NCBI GenBank assembly: GCA_043381765.1
Contig: JBHJMP010000945.1
Span: 1-30,117 of the forward strand
Origin: Collodictyon triciliatum
Taxonomy: Eukaryota > CRuMs
Direction of reading: 5' to 3'
DNA length: 30,117 bases
Shown: piece after piece, positions 1 to 10,330 of the stretch
How positions within the stretch are numbered: position 1 is the first letter of the stretch
Layout: each line of letters begins with the position of its first letter
Made by a program: the position numbers and the translations under genes
Notes under the pieces: generated by a model
The model's input: only the letters and a program-made list of their open reading frames with translations
Told to the model about the DNA's origin: nothing
Database searches by the model: none

Positions 1-497
1 GAAGCAAGCCCGTATACCTCAGTTACTCCCGAAACACCGCGCCCTACTTCTCATTATCTCCAACAGAGAGCTGTGGATAGGTGCGCGTGTAGTCCATGCA
101 GCAACGACCCCTCCAGAATGCACCATGTGCCATAGTGGAGATGACTATCGAACACACATTTGTGAAGTACTCTCTTGCTCAAAAAGTGGCAGTATCTACC
201 CACAAGATGCTCTCTGAGCTTGATTATGCTCCCAACCGACTCAGCGCGTCTGAGACCCTGTTTGGCCCACAATACCAAATGACGCACGACTCTAGAATAC
301 TCTGGACGGTCACAAGGGGACACATGCTGTGGTTCTTATGGAGTGTGCATGCATTCTGTCGCTCTAATTATTCACCTGAACGAGAAATCAATCTATCGAG
401 GCTGGAAAACCTCTTGCAATACAGCTTCCTGAACAGCCTGCTGAAACACGCCCGCATTCTTCGCTACTCTGACTGCAAGCGAAGAGATGTGGAAATG
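1..497 (+). mobile_element. LINE-type retroelement, 3' coding part with RVT zinc-binding domain (degenerate copy A)
   Basis: Over its whole length this stretch matches 18521-18999 at high identity, so it is a dispersed repeat. Pieced together across frames it encodes a C-x2-C-x8-H-x4-C motif (CTMCHSGDD..IEHTFVK, then C in copy B but Y here). This is the pattern of the reverse-transcriptase zinc-binding domain found near the C-terminus of many non-LTR retroelement polyproteins. A 2-base loss near 144-147, relative to copy B (GATGACTATCG against GATGACTCTATCG), breaks the frame. The second zinc-ligand Cys is replaced by Tyr (TFVKYSLAQ). The 5' part lies outside the window and the 3' part enters an assembly gap. 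Just after the gap, 663-686 weakly resembles the element's 3' terminal motif. It is a dead or decaying copy. Element type rests on the zinc motif and on target-site duplications seen at other copies. Confidence 0.7.
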
Positions 498-635
498 NNN
501 NNNNNNNNNNNNNNNNNNNNNNNNNNNNNNNNNNNNNNNNNNNNNNNNNNNNNNNNNNNNNNNNNNNNNNNNNNNNNNNNNNNNNNNNNNNNNNNNNNNN
601 NNNNNNNNNNNNNNNNNNNNNNNNNNNNNNNNNNN
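498..635. other. Assembly gap (N run)
   Basis: 138 undetermined bases. The gap falls inside LINE copy A and is followed by a poly-T run, which suggests the assembler stalled at a repeat or homopolymer. Confidence 0.99.
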
Positions 636-1558
636 TTTTTTTTTTTGGCTTTCCCCTCTTTCCTTTTGAATGAATTAAGGGAGAAATGCGAGAAATGCAG
701 TTAATAGCAGAGTAAATCGCGAACGAAAATTCCTTACTCATCTTCTTTTGCAATCTGATGGAAACATCACGTTCAAAGGCAATTACGTAGAATAGGGACA
801 CGTTATTGGAGACAACAGCTTGCACAAATAAAAAGGAATAATGAAAAAGGAGAACTAACTATGCAAAATTAATATATTTTTTAAGAGGTTAATTGTTAGC
901 TTGATATTGAAAAGAATGAATCCTATTTTTGACCGATTCGAGAAAACCTCACTATCGAGGTTCAACCAGGGACAAAAAATAAAATAAAATAAAATAAACA
1001 AAATTTTATTTTGTGTCTAGGAACATAATTTTTTGTTACATGCGTCCATAGTAAAATTATAAAGACATGAGGATTTCCCTCCTTTATTCGATTCAAAGTT
1101 ACAAAGACATGAGGATAGAAAAAAGTTTTTCAAAAGCCCTGTTCAAAATCTTCTGGCGCAAGGTATTGAAATTAGACAGAAAAACCACCAAACTAAAGCA
1201 ATAAGATTTTTTCAGTTACTTACATATACTGCCTATTGGAAAGCAAAATAAAACAAATTGATGGTCTCGTGATTTTCCGTTTAATCCTTGCTTGCGAATA
1301 TTTTTTGTTAGTTGAGAAAATGAGCAACTAAATTAAAAAAGAAGGAAAACTTCATCTCAACTCGATATGAGCTTAGTAAGGGCAAAACCCACACATACAT
1401 ACTTAGAAATGGGCTGCTTAGATATCAAAGAAGAAAAATCAATATCATATGATATTGCAAAAGAAAACTAAAAAAATATGACTCCATCGACGAGACTAAC
1501 ATTACAACATAGGCCAAATAAAAGGCGGCAAACAAGAAGAAAGAATCCTCCATCAACC
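636..1558. other. Intergenic, AT-rich; no gene seen
   Basis: This stretch lies upstream of the CatSper3-like gene. I see no convincing coding exon on either strand. It contains a short (AAAAT)n run near 975-1001 and the 28-bp retroinsertion listed separately at 1061-1116. The CatSper3 promoter is presumably here, but no motif can be named. Confidence 0.6.
1061..1116 (-). mobile_element. 28-bp LINE 3'-end insertion with 14-bp target-site duplication
   Basis: The 14-mer AAAGACATGAGGAT occurs at 1061-1074 and again, identical, at 1103-1116. Between them lie 28 bases. On the minus strand these read GTAACTTTGAATCGAATAAAG and then GAGGGAA. The core ACTTTGAATCGAATAAAG recurs at 3254, 29828 and, diverged, at 4815 and 6350, where it ends a longer LINE fragment or is again flanked by duplications. 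It includes an AATAAA polyadenylation-type signal, as expected at the 3' end of a retrotransposed RNA. The simplest reading is target-primed integration of a copy truncated to about 28 bp. Confidence 0.75.
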
Positions 1559-3871
1559 ATGGATTATATTCATGCTAAAAGGAAAAAAGGAGAAAACCTA
1601 TGGACAAAGTAACCGACTTACATTCATCAAACGATTGATTCACAAACGAACCATAAATGAATCACAAAAAAACTAGTGTTGTCTTTATTCTGATTTACAA
1701 TCCACTTTCCAAAGGAACATCGACGACATTATAAAAGGAACTGCAAAAGTAGACGAGGTACATACTCTTCTGCAATATATTCAAAGCAACAGTAATATTC
1801 TAATATCCAATTGACATACCGAATGTATATATCAGGATTCTTCAGATGGCGAGATATATGCATACGAAGCACCAAGTAGCTTTTCATTCTTCTTGAAGCA
1901 GTTCGTGCAGGTAATGAGTTATTTTATGATTCGAGGACTGTTGGATGAAGTATTTTTTATATTCAGAATAGAATTTATTAATAAAAGATGCGCGCTGATA
2001 ACTTAGTCATCCCGGTTCAACAACTTTATTCTGTTTTGCATCGTTATCAATTCAGTGTTTTTGGCGCTGCAAGTAGACCCGTCCTTAAATATCGACCAAG
2101 ACTTATTCGAGGTGTTTATTAATTTACAAACCTACACAATTACTAAAAAAAACCACTAAATAATAGTATAATCGCATGTAAATAAAGTGATTCTTATACA
2201 TTAAACTTGGCAAAGGTTATCGACGCTGCCTTCTATGCAATCTACCTGGTTGAGTTTGCTCTGAAAAATCTTGTTAACTTTAAGGTACTTTGCAAGATAA
2301 GATTGCTCACTTTTACACAGCAGCTTACCTAGAATCGATGCCTAGATTATATATATTTATTATACATCAAAAGGGATATTGGAAGAATGGATACAACATA
2401 TTCGATGCTGCTGTTCTAGGATTCTCAACACTATCGCTGTTCAATGTATTCGGCTCGCAGGGAAATTTCAGCTTTTTGAGACTGTTAAGAGGTTAGCATG
2501 TTGCTTTCAAAAAGTTCTCTATTTTTCTTCATAAATTAAAAAGGAAAAGAAGGAAAAAATGCGATAAGCACATTTGCAGCCGAGTGGTGATATTTATTAC
2601 ACTTTTTTTTTAAAAAAAAATACGAAATGTAATAGCAACTAGGGCTTTGCGTGCATTTCGTGGCGTTTCATTTATTCGTCAACTTCAAGTGACTTTTTAT
2701 TCGCAATTTTATAAATTCGACATTAAATGAACGGGTTTACTTTTAACAAGCAGAATCAAAATTCACTTCGTGTAGGTGATTGTTAATGCACTTGCCAAGA
2801 CAACATCGTCCATAGTGAACCTAATAGGGTTGCTGATGCTGATGATGTTTGTATTCGCCATAATCGCCATTAACTTCTTCGGGGAGGTACAAGAGTTGAA
2901 GGACGACTGGGGGACATTGGGAAATGCGATGCTTACTCTTTTCATTTTGGTCACTGTAATTTTAACGAATTCTTTGCTTTCTTGTAGCTTACAACCTGAG
3001 TAGATGAATGTCCAGTTTTGCTCAAACCATCTAAACAAAATTTTCCATCCATCAGGGAGATAACTGGACAGACATCCAGGAGCGTCTTGATAAACATATA
3101 GGATTACAAAGTCGAATATTTTCTGTGATATTCATTTCTTTTGGAAATATTTTTTTCACCAATCTTTTCATTGGTGTTGTGATACAGGTTTGTTAACTGT
3201 TTATTTTTATTTTTGATAAACTTGAAACATAGTGAAATGACAACCGTTGATAGACTTTGAATCGAATAAAGAAAAAAATCACTCCTAGAATCTGGACGAA
3301 GCAACAGAGGAAGACAAAAAAGTACAAAAGCTGAAAAGAGATAAAATGGTTTCAAGGAAAAAAGCGTTTGTTTTGGCCCGCCAGCAAAGAGAGATATCAA
3401 AGCTCTTCGAGCACTATGTTCGTTTAATACACAAACAATATATACAAGGCAATTGAAATTTCCAAAAAAAAGTGAAAGAAAGTGACCCATGAATACTTTT
3501 CTATCTATAGAAGAGAAACAAGAACGTTGATATCCACAGCGCCATGGAGTCTTTGGTGGGCAACATACGACATGATGACCTTGTTCCGATGACTTTCATC
3601 GGATGTAATATAAACTGGATGAGGCTTTACTTGAATGCACTTGAGCATCAGGTCAGACTCATATGCAGTGATAATGAATATGTGATAAATAGACTCAAAA
3701 AGAGGTCGACTTTGTAAAATGTTTTCTCTCACCTTTTAGGAGAACACGATGTACCGGAATCAACAACTTCACTTCGAGGTCGCCTTTACTCTATCGGAAA
3801 TGTTGGATAGAACAAACCAACTTCACCTGAACCAAGCCAAACATCGCCAACATATTGATGGAATGGAGTAA
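1559..3871 (+). CDS. CATSPER3: CatSper3-like voltage-gated cation channel subunit (12 exons)
   Basis: Exons: 1559-1608, 1715-1757, 1836-1910, 2007-2111, 2216-2284, 2374-2483, 2643-2688, 2776-2955, 3056-3187, 3289-3417, 3511-3651, 3740-3871. All junctions are GT-AG and phase-consistent, giving 403 residues; human CatSper3 is about 400. Single-domain six-transmembrane channel: S1 near 60-78 (NNFILFCIVINSVFLALQVD), S2 near 92-112, S3 near 121-140, S4 near 148-166 with four arginines (FLRLALRAFRGVSFIRQ), S5 near 178-199. The pore helix leads into selectivity motif T-G-D-N-W at 226-230, the CatSper TxDxW pattern, followed by TDIQERLD, then S6 near 249-270. The C-terminus is a charged coiled coil (271-313) plus a tail (HQENTMYRNQQLHFEVAFTL) that resembles the end of animal CatSper3, which is why I choose subunit 3. 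In animals CatSper3 pairs with CatSper1, 2 and 4 in the flagellar calcium channel. A CatSper4-like gene lies 1.2 kb downstream in opposite orientation. The start ATG at 1559 is the least certain junction; from exon 2 on the model is firm. Confidence 0.88.
3254..3279 (+). repeat. LINE 3'-end motif copy in the ninth CatSper3 intron
   Basis: ACTTTGAATCGAATAAAG followed by A-rich sequence. It matches the 3' terminus of the LINE fragment at 4729-4840. It lies in intron 3188-3288, ending 9 bases before the AG splice acceptor and in the sense orientation. No clear flanking duplication is visible here. Confidence 0.6.
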
Positions 3872-3944
3872 TGGCAATCAGCGACCGACGTTAGCCATGG
3901 AGCAAGCAAGTCCACATTATCACAAAATGATTAATAAAGCATAT

Positions 3945-4210
3945 AAAATCTTTGATGAAAAAAAGAAAATAAGCGGATGAACACAACAAAAAGAAAGACA
4001 AAGAAAACGACAAACCAATATACAAAGCAACGGACAAAGAAAAACAAAGAAAAACTAATATACAAAGCAAAAGAAAAACAAATAAAAACAAAGAAAAAAA
4101 GAAGAGGACAAAGAAAAGAACAAAGAAAAACAAAAGAGACAATGAAGAGCAAATAAAAGGACAAAGAAAAACAAAAGAGACAAAGAAAAAGGACAAAGAA
4201 ACACATGTCA
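3945..4210. repeat. A-rich imperfect tandem repeat (ACAAAGAAAA-type)
   Basis: The plus strand is an irregular array of CAAAGAAAAA, CAAAAGAGA and GGACAAAGAA units with almost no T. There is no codon structure; it is a purine-biased low-complexity tract about 75 bp downstream of the CatSper3 stop codon. Confidence 0.8.
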
Positions 4211-4711
4211 ACACGGAGACGCATATCAACAACTCCAAGGTTGTTCCAGAGTGATAAGGCCTTTTTTGATTAAAAGCTGGTGGAATGAAGTCAAACATGC
4301 ATATTTCATTACATTTTGGATGATACAGTCATAATTTAGGCGGCTATGCGTTGTTGGTAGTTATTGAAAAAATATGCTGAATCTCATGTGGCTTTTTTAC
4401 TATAATTCCATTTTCATGTCTTCAAAGCTATTAGATGCTTTAGTCTTGAAAATGCACGATTTGATTCGTTGCTCTTGACAAAAGACAGACCGAAAATGAG
4501 TTACACAGGGCTTTTCAACTGAAATGAACTTTAAAATTAATGGAAATGATATAGATAGATTCACACATGGAAGCGAATCATGAAGCCAAGCAATTGCCTG
4601 AGGTGCATAACTATTTTGGACATTATAGTACTCAGCAATATGAGATATTCACTAACATTCGAAACAAGTAAATAAATGAGAAGAAAACAGAATTCAAGCA
4701 TGAGATTGGAT

Positions 4712-4857
4712 ATACATTCATATTGCAGCCTCTCCACAATAGTGTCTTCTCTTACTCGCGTTTACTCTCTACCATGCGCTCCCATCCCGCCCCTTGTATG
4801 ACATAACATCGCTGCACTTTGAATCGGATGAAGGGAAAAAATACATTTATATTGCAG
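4712..4857 (+). mobile_element. 5'-truncated LINE 3' end with 17-bp target-site duplication
   Basis: ATACATTCATATTGCAG (4712-4728) and ATACATTTATATTGCAG (4841-4857) differ at one base and flank a 112-bp insert (4729-4840). The first part of the insert (about 4729-4793, from CTCCACAATAGTGTCTTCTC) matches 19120-19186, just after the coding end of LINE copy B. The last part continues to CACTTTGAATCGGATGAAGG and a short A run. This insertion therefore defines the element's true 3' terminus and its tail. Long duplications and severe 5' truncation are typical of target-primed reverse transcription by non-LTR elements. Confidence 0.85.
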
Positions 4858-5052
4858 AGCAATATCAAAAGTTGAGGGGTGGGTGGATGTAGACGGAGCT
4901 GTTCCGTTTTATTCATTGTCTCGTAAATGCTGAGCCTCCAATCCTCCCTGTAATATAGGTCCAAATACAAGCATCAATCAATACTAGGTCTAAACCGCGG
5001 ACTAACATAATTTTGTATGGCTGCATCACTGCAAAAATGCCAGCTTACTGTG

Positions 5053-8000
5053 TTATTGGGATGAAGAATCTTCAGACTGGGGGTGATTGGTGTCTGCGGC
5101 GGCTTGTTGGTGGGATTGACGGGATTTTGGTCTCAACAGAGCACGAAAGCCTCCCGTCTCATCGTTAGGATTCTCGTCTGGGAGTGGCGATGATGACTTC
5201 TGGACATTGGAGGCTGACTCGCCAACGCGGTTGAGCATGTTCCTCCTTTGTCTCAATATGCTCCTTTCCTATCGCAGCGTATTTGAAGAATAAGGCAAGA
5301 GAAACCGTTCAACAGCACCAAGCCGATTTGAGACGAACCTGTCGCTCCTTCTGTAGCCTGGTCTGCTCTTCCTTGGCCCCGCTTCTTCGAATCATCATCG
5401 AAAGAATGTCTCCAGGGCCCTGTTTCACAATCATGAACAAGTTGTTAAAATAGAGGCAAAGAAGCGAATGTTTTTTTTATTTCCCTTGTTTCAGGCAGGA
5501 AAGCAAACCTCATTAGCGTCACTCTCGTCTTCTTCTTCTGGGAAGACCTCATTTTCATTTTCGAGCTCAGATTCTCCCGAAGTCTCTCCTTCTGACACCA
5601 CAAGGTTTTTCTCCTTTATTTCATTGAGTATCTGAAAAATATTGTCATGTTTATTGGCTTTGTATCCCTTGTGTATTCTGGAATCGATGATAAAAACATT
5701 CTCATTACATAGCTGATTGTATTACATCTTCAAAATTCTTTTTTAGAGCAGCAAATTCAACAAGATTGTCTTCTATGGCTGATAGAACGAGGAAGTAGTT
5801 TTCTAGATTGGATGGTGTGATGTTTGTGAACTTGGGTCTTTCTATGGGCTCTTGCTTCCTCCACTGGTCCGGTTGGATGTGGTTGATTTTGACAAGCGGG
5901 CGAGCGGGCAGCTCTAAGCACACTTAGCTTAATACTGTACACCTAATCGTAAATGAGTACACATATACAAAAAGAGCATGGACTTATGAGCACCGTTGTA
6001 ATGCTTTCGACGCAGTCTCCTGTGTTTAGAACGTCGGATATACTTGATTTCTGCATAGGCCTTTGGTGGTTGTTAGACGTCATGCGTAGTGTGAAATGTC
6101 TCGAATGTATTATGTGTGTTTATTTTACGTACATCTTGAAGGTTTGTGACAGTAATACCAACGATAAGGTTGATAAACACATATGTTCCTATGGTCATAA
6201 AGCAAACAGAATACAGAGCCCCAGATATTCCCATGCTTGCGTCCTTTGAATGAAATGAAAAAGATTTTGACGGCTTTTTTCAAGGAAATTGTGAATAGCA
6301 TGTAACCAAAGCCACAAAGCAAACTAATGTTTATAACAGGTGATAAAATCTTTTGATCGAATAAAGGAGAAAAATTAAAAGTGATAAAATAAAATGGAAA
6401 TGTGGAGTGCTTTCTTACTCTTAAATCTTGCGTTACCGAGACCCAACCGTCTTGGGTTAGGTACTTGTAAAGTGTGAACATACGTGAATATGTTAAAGAA
6501 TGATCTAAAGTGATTCTTTTTGATTTAATTCATAGCAATATGGTTGCAGAAGAAAACGGATATTTATTCCAATAGTGCCGAAGTTTGATGGCGAAGACTC
6601 TCCAAAGACACTGTTTGATGCATTTAATTGGCTGAGTCGAAACGGCAATTGATTATATTAAGTGAAATGTTTCTTGCAGTGGTATAAACTCATTGAGAAA
6701 CTAAATTCCATTACTCTACTCCAACAACAGAGAAAATGAACATGACGATTCCAAGAAGACCCATGATATTCGCCATGTCGGGGAGTGAATCAATTATTGT
6801 ACTTATGATTACTTGTAAACTTTGAAGCACACTGGATGCGATATAAAATGCAATTATAAGCTTCAATTTATAGGATATATGAGTGGTTTTTTTTTATGGA
6901 TTGCTAACCTGATGCTTCTGAGTGTGCGAAAGGCGCGAAAAACTCGAAGAACTCGCAATACTCTAGCGCTGCTTACAAAAGTCAAACCTGCAATTGCACC
7001 GACAGTATGAAAATGACAAATAACGGGGAAAATGCCTGCCTCAAAAGCAAAAGCAAAAGCAAAAGCTGATAATTGAATAACAATGATAAAGATTGAGAAA
7101 AATACAAACTTGGACCGAAAAGCGATGATGCCACAATCACAAAGTCAAACACATTCCATCCGACTCTCCAAAAGGTGAAAAAGCCATTGTACCATTTTAG
7201 TAGAATCTCGATTACGAATACAATCAAAAAGACGGTATCAAACCCGGAAAGATAGCGCGAGTATTTCCTTTCCTGCAAGGTCAACAAAAAATTTTCTGCA
7301 CAGGAATCCCCAGTATAGCTTGCAATAATATATGATATATTTTCTCTCTTTGGAGTATGATGTATACCATGTTGTTGTCTGTTTGGAGGCCTATCAAGAC
7401 GGAATTCAAGATGATAATGAGAAGAAGAAAGTTTCGGAACCAAGGATGCTCCAGAAGTCTTCCACAAAGCTCCTCGGATATGTAATCTTCGTAGGCTTCG
7501 TCCTCATCCATATCCACGATATCAGCAAAGTTGTGGAGCTCACTGTTCTTTCCTTCTTCATTTGCTTGAAACACAGGATTTATAGTGGCCGACCTCTGGG
7601 CAGTTCAATATGAAAGGAATTGAATTTCATCTCCGTCTTATTACTTCTATTGATTCGGGGATATTCTACCTTAAGCTTAGAGTTCGATGTTGATTTTCTC
7701 ACAGCCCAGTTCTCTTGTTGCCTGGAATGGCATTTTTTTTTTAGAGAAAATCAAAGAACTTAACAGGTAAATGATTGTGAGTCATTATTCCGCGAATACT
7801 GAGTGCTGACCTATTAAATTGCTCATCAAGATAGTTCATGGGTTTTGTGAATATCTTCCTGTTTTGCGGATTGGATGGTGCGCTCTCTGTAGGCTGTGAA
7901 GGAGCTTTAAAGGCTCCCTGCTAAAAAGCAATTTTTATGGGTTTAGTCCTTGTAATACTTGGGCTCGAAGATGAAGCATAGTCAGCATCAGCGACTTATG

Positions 8001-8608
8001 ATATGTTTTGATGGCTTGGGTGTGTGCTTATCTGCTGGGATATCCAAAGACCTCACCATTGCGAATAGACTATCGTCAGGAGCCTTGGAGCGATTGGGAA
8101 TCCGAGGGCTGAGATAGACACTGTCTTTTGCCTTCAGCCCAGCGTGGAAGGCGCTGTTTGCATGCTCGCCGTTTGGGACTGGCGTGGATTGGTCAGAGCG
8201 TCTCGGCAAGGCGGCAAGAGGCGGAATTAATGGAGGGCTGTGGACATTGGGCACGATTATTGGGGCAGACGAAATGCTCTCTTTCGCTGGGGTTTGCAAA
8301 GGAACACTGGGAATGGCGTGTGTGTTGCTTGTGGAGGCCCCTCCAGAAAGGGCTCTGCTTCTGGCCATGGCAACGAATCCCGAGTTTATTCCTGGTCCGA
8401 TTCCACCCGAGCCTGATGGCGTGGAAGCGATGGCTGATTTTCCTGCGTTGCCGGATTTTCTTGCGAGTCTGGACATTTCTTCCCACGCGCTCTGCTGTTC
8501 TCCGGGTCTGTTTGCTCGTCCGAGAAGATTGGAGCTTCCGCTTCGTTGCACAGAGGCAGGAAGGCGAACTTGCACACTCGGCCGGCGGGATGGTGACGGG
8601 CCCACCAT
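5053..8608 (-). CDS. CATSPER4: CatSper4-like voltage-gated cation channel subunit (15 exons, extended termini)
   Basis: Exons in transcript order: 8608-8057, 7917-7811, 7721-7670, 7595-7368, 7272-7110, 6987-6909, 6831-6715, 6610-6558, 6504-6419, 6243-6133, 6060-5994, 5913-5726, 5631-5509, 5419-5339, 5268-5053. All are GT-AG and in phase, giving 740 residues (human CatSper4 about 470). The N-terminal ~235 residues are Ser/Pro/Ala-rich and probably disordered. S1 near 289-309 (WFRNFLLLIIILNSVLIGLQ), S2 324-341, S3 351-366, S4 375-393 with six arginines three apart (ARVLRVLRVFRAFRTLRS), S5 412-431. The pore motif T-Q-D-G-W is at 467-471, inside LYKYLTQDGWVSV; S6 is near 485-510, then NLQDAYAEIK. 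The segment NITPSNLENYFLVLSAIEDN plus the following coiled coil is what ties it to CatSper4. An acidic stretch and a basic, coiled-coil-like tail extend the C-terminus. Exon 1 to exon 2 joining (donor GTGAGG at 8056) and the start ATG are the softest points; all channel exons are secure. Confidence 0.87.
6340..6390 (+). mobile_element. 31-bp LINE 3'-end insertion with 10-bp target-site duplication in a CatSper4 intron
   Basis: GTGATAAAAT at 6340-6349 is repeated exactly at 6381-6390. The 31 bases between begin CTTTTGATCGAATAAAGG, a diverged copy of the recurrent LINE terminus. They end in an A-rich tail (AGAAAAATTAAAA). The insertion lies within intron 6244-6418 of the CatSper4-like gene, antisense to it. 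Length, AATAAA signal, A tail and duplication fit an extremely truncated retrotransposition event. Confidence 0.72.
7043..7066 (+). repeat. (AAAAGC)4 microsatellite
   Basis: Four perfect AAAAGC units inside the CatSper4 intron 6988-7109. Confidence 0.9.
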
Positions 8609-9783
8609 TTTGTGGCAATCAAGATGCTGGCCTTTAGAAAAAATCGTTGGTTTTCTTGGGACATGCTTTACTTTATTTTTTTTCTGTTTGAATCATGAAC
8701 AAATAGGGTGAATAGTTGATTCCCATTTAGTTTGAAGGCGAAGGTCGGTAAATCTTTTGTTTTGTTGTTGATGCCAGGAACGCGGTTTCATCGGGTTCGC
8801 GGATTTTGTAGTCGCTTTTTGATTCATGTTTGGAAGAAGGTATTTGTACAAGAATGTCCAAACATATGTGTCTATTCTCCTTTGTTAACAAAACACTTCC
8901 TTCCATGCTGTGTTTTCTCTATGAGCGGAAATACGTAATAGGTTATACCCTGAAGATTTCGCACATCAGGTCGCTGGTGTTTATTTCTGTGTTGGGCTGT
9001 GGAGGCAAACCTCTGATTCCAGGCCGTCATTTTTTCTCAAACGATTTTTTCCAAACTCATTGGTTTATCTGTCTCAGTTTTGGTTGTGAATAAGTTGGAA
9101 TTCTGTCGGTGATTTTGTGGAACAGGGAGTAGTGGTGGTGTTACAGTAATCTGTTCGGTTCATGGAGTTTGCTGTACTGTACTCAAAAAAGTCATTTAAA
9201 AATGTAATAGATGAGTAAAATCAACGGATGGGGTTGATTGATGGAAGCAAAAGAGTAAAGACCAATTTCGAATTATTAACCATTCATGTGGCGAGTGAAA
9301 ATGAATGAATAAATCAAATATTATTCCTGTAGATATATCTCTTCTACAATTCTTCTCCAGGCAGTTTTTTTTAACAGAAGCACAACCCAAATCACTTATA
9401 TTTTATGGTTGTAAAATTTGTATTCGTTTTGGATTCAAATAAATCAAATCGTATCCACGAGAGCATTTTTGGATATTTCTTTTATGTATGTTGAATATTT
9501 ACAAGACTTTTCTATATGGAAAAGATACATATGTTATTCTATTCATGAAGTTTTATTCTTATCTGTGAGTGATGAATTGAAGAAGAAAGATAATTGAATG
9601 GAAACGAGGATGACCTCAGTTTGATATATTTGAACCGGATAAATGATAGAGCGTGCACCTGAGCAATATGGCCTAATGGTGAACGTGTCCATGGTCATAT
9701 GTACACTTGCTGTAATGATGCTTTTGCGTCTGATAGCACTTGTATGTGTTTGCCTTTAAAGATATGTCTAGTTGGACTCTCAC
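8609..9783. other. Intergenic, upstream of the CatSper4-like gene
   Basis: Only short open frames without recognisable domains on either strand, and no repeat of note. The CatSper4 promoter should lie near 8610-8750, but no specific motif is recognisable. A hydrophobic plus-strand frame (9675-9755) overlaps the minus-strand candidate exon region; I could not decide whether either is real. Confidence 0.5.
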
Positions 9784-9894
9784 CGAATGTAATCGCGAGA
9801 ACCACAGTCTCAAGGAATCCCATTACAAACATTTTACATCGCACCCATCGAATTAAAGGAGCTTTACCGCTTCCGAATCGAATGTCTATGATTT
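9784..9894 (-). CDS. Candidate membrane-protein exon (weak)
   Basis: On the minus strand a 111-base open stretch is bounded by an AG acceptor (CCAAAG) and a good GTGAGA donor. It reads KAPLIRWVRCKMFVMGFLET followed by VVLAITF, a basic segment running into a plausible transmembrane helix. Neighbouring minus-strand stretches (about 9612-9683, 9997-10070, 10128-10280) can also be read as short exons, but I could not join them in one consistent phase. It may be part of a minus-strand gene spanning roughly 9.6-10.8 kb, or noise. No family is recognised. Confidence 0.25.
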
Positions 9895-10330
9895 CTTTGG
9901 TTCAGTAAATATATTGTTTTTCCTGTTGCATGTCCGAAATATGGTATTTTTTTGTTTTCAAGTAGTCAACAATCACACCTCCAAATGTAAATTTTTATTT
10001 GTTTTCGTTAAAGTTTCTGTAGTCTGTTCAGGAGATCTCTGTTCATAGATTATCTAATTTTCGTTTTAAAAAATATGTAGGACACGATATATCAACACCC
10101 CAGTTGCAGTTCGTTGATGAAATATAAAAATGTGCGCAACGAAATCATTCATGCTATAACTGCTTCCTGAAGTTAATCGTGTTCCACTTTTTTTTTATTT
10201 ACGTGAGACCAGCCGTTTTGAACGTAATTTTTTTTGTCTGGAATGCCATGAGCAAATCATTTCGAAAAAGAACTGTTGTCATATGAATATTGAAAAGAAG
10301 CATTATGATAATGAAAGCATATTTTGATAA

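Larger units (their letters stand above)
3872..5052. other. Intergenic between the convergent CatSper genes
   Basis: This is the shared 3' flank of the two tail-to-tail channel genes. It holds an A-rich simple repeat (3945-4210) and a truncated LINE insertion (4712-4857), described separately. The minus-strand Phe/Leu-rich reading frames over 3891-4298 come from the A-rich repeat, not from a gene. No other coding exon was found. Confidence 0.65.

Noticed and set aside
3891-4298. Phe/Leu/Val-rich minus-strand open frames
   Set aside because: Reverse complement of the A-rich simple repeat; composition only.
8128-8711. Plus-strand open frames of about 170 codons
   Set aside because: Antisense to the GC-richer first exon of the CatSper4-like gene; no domain.
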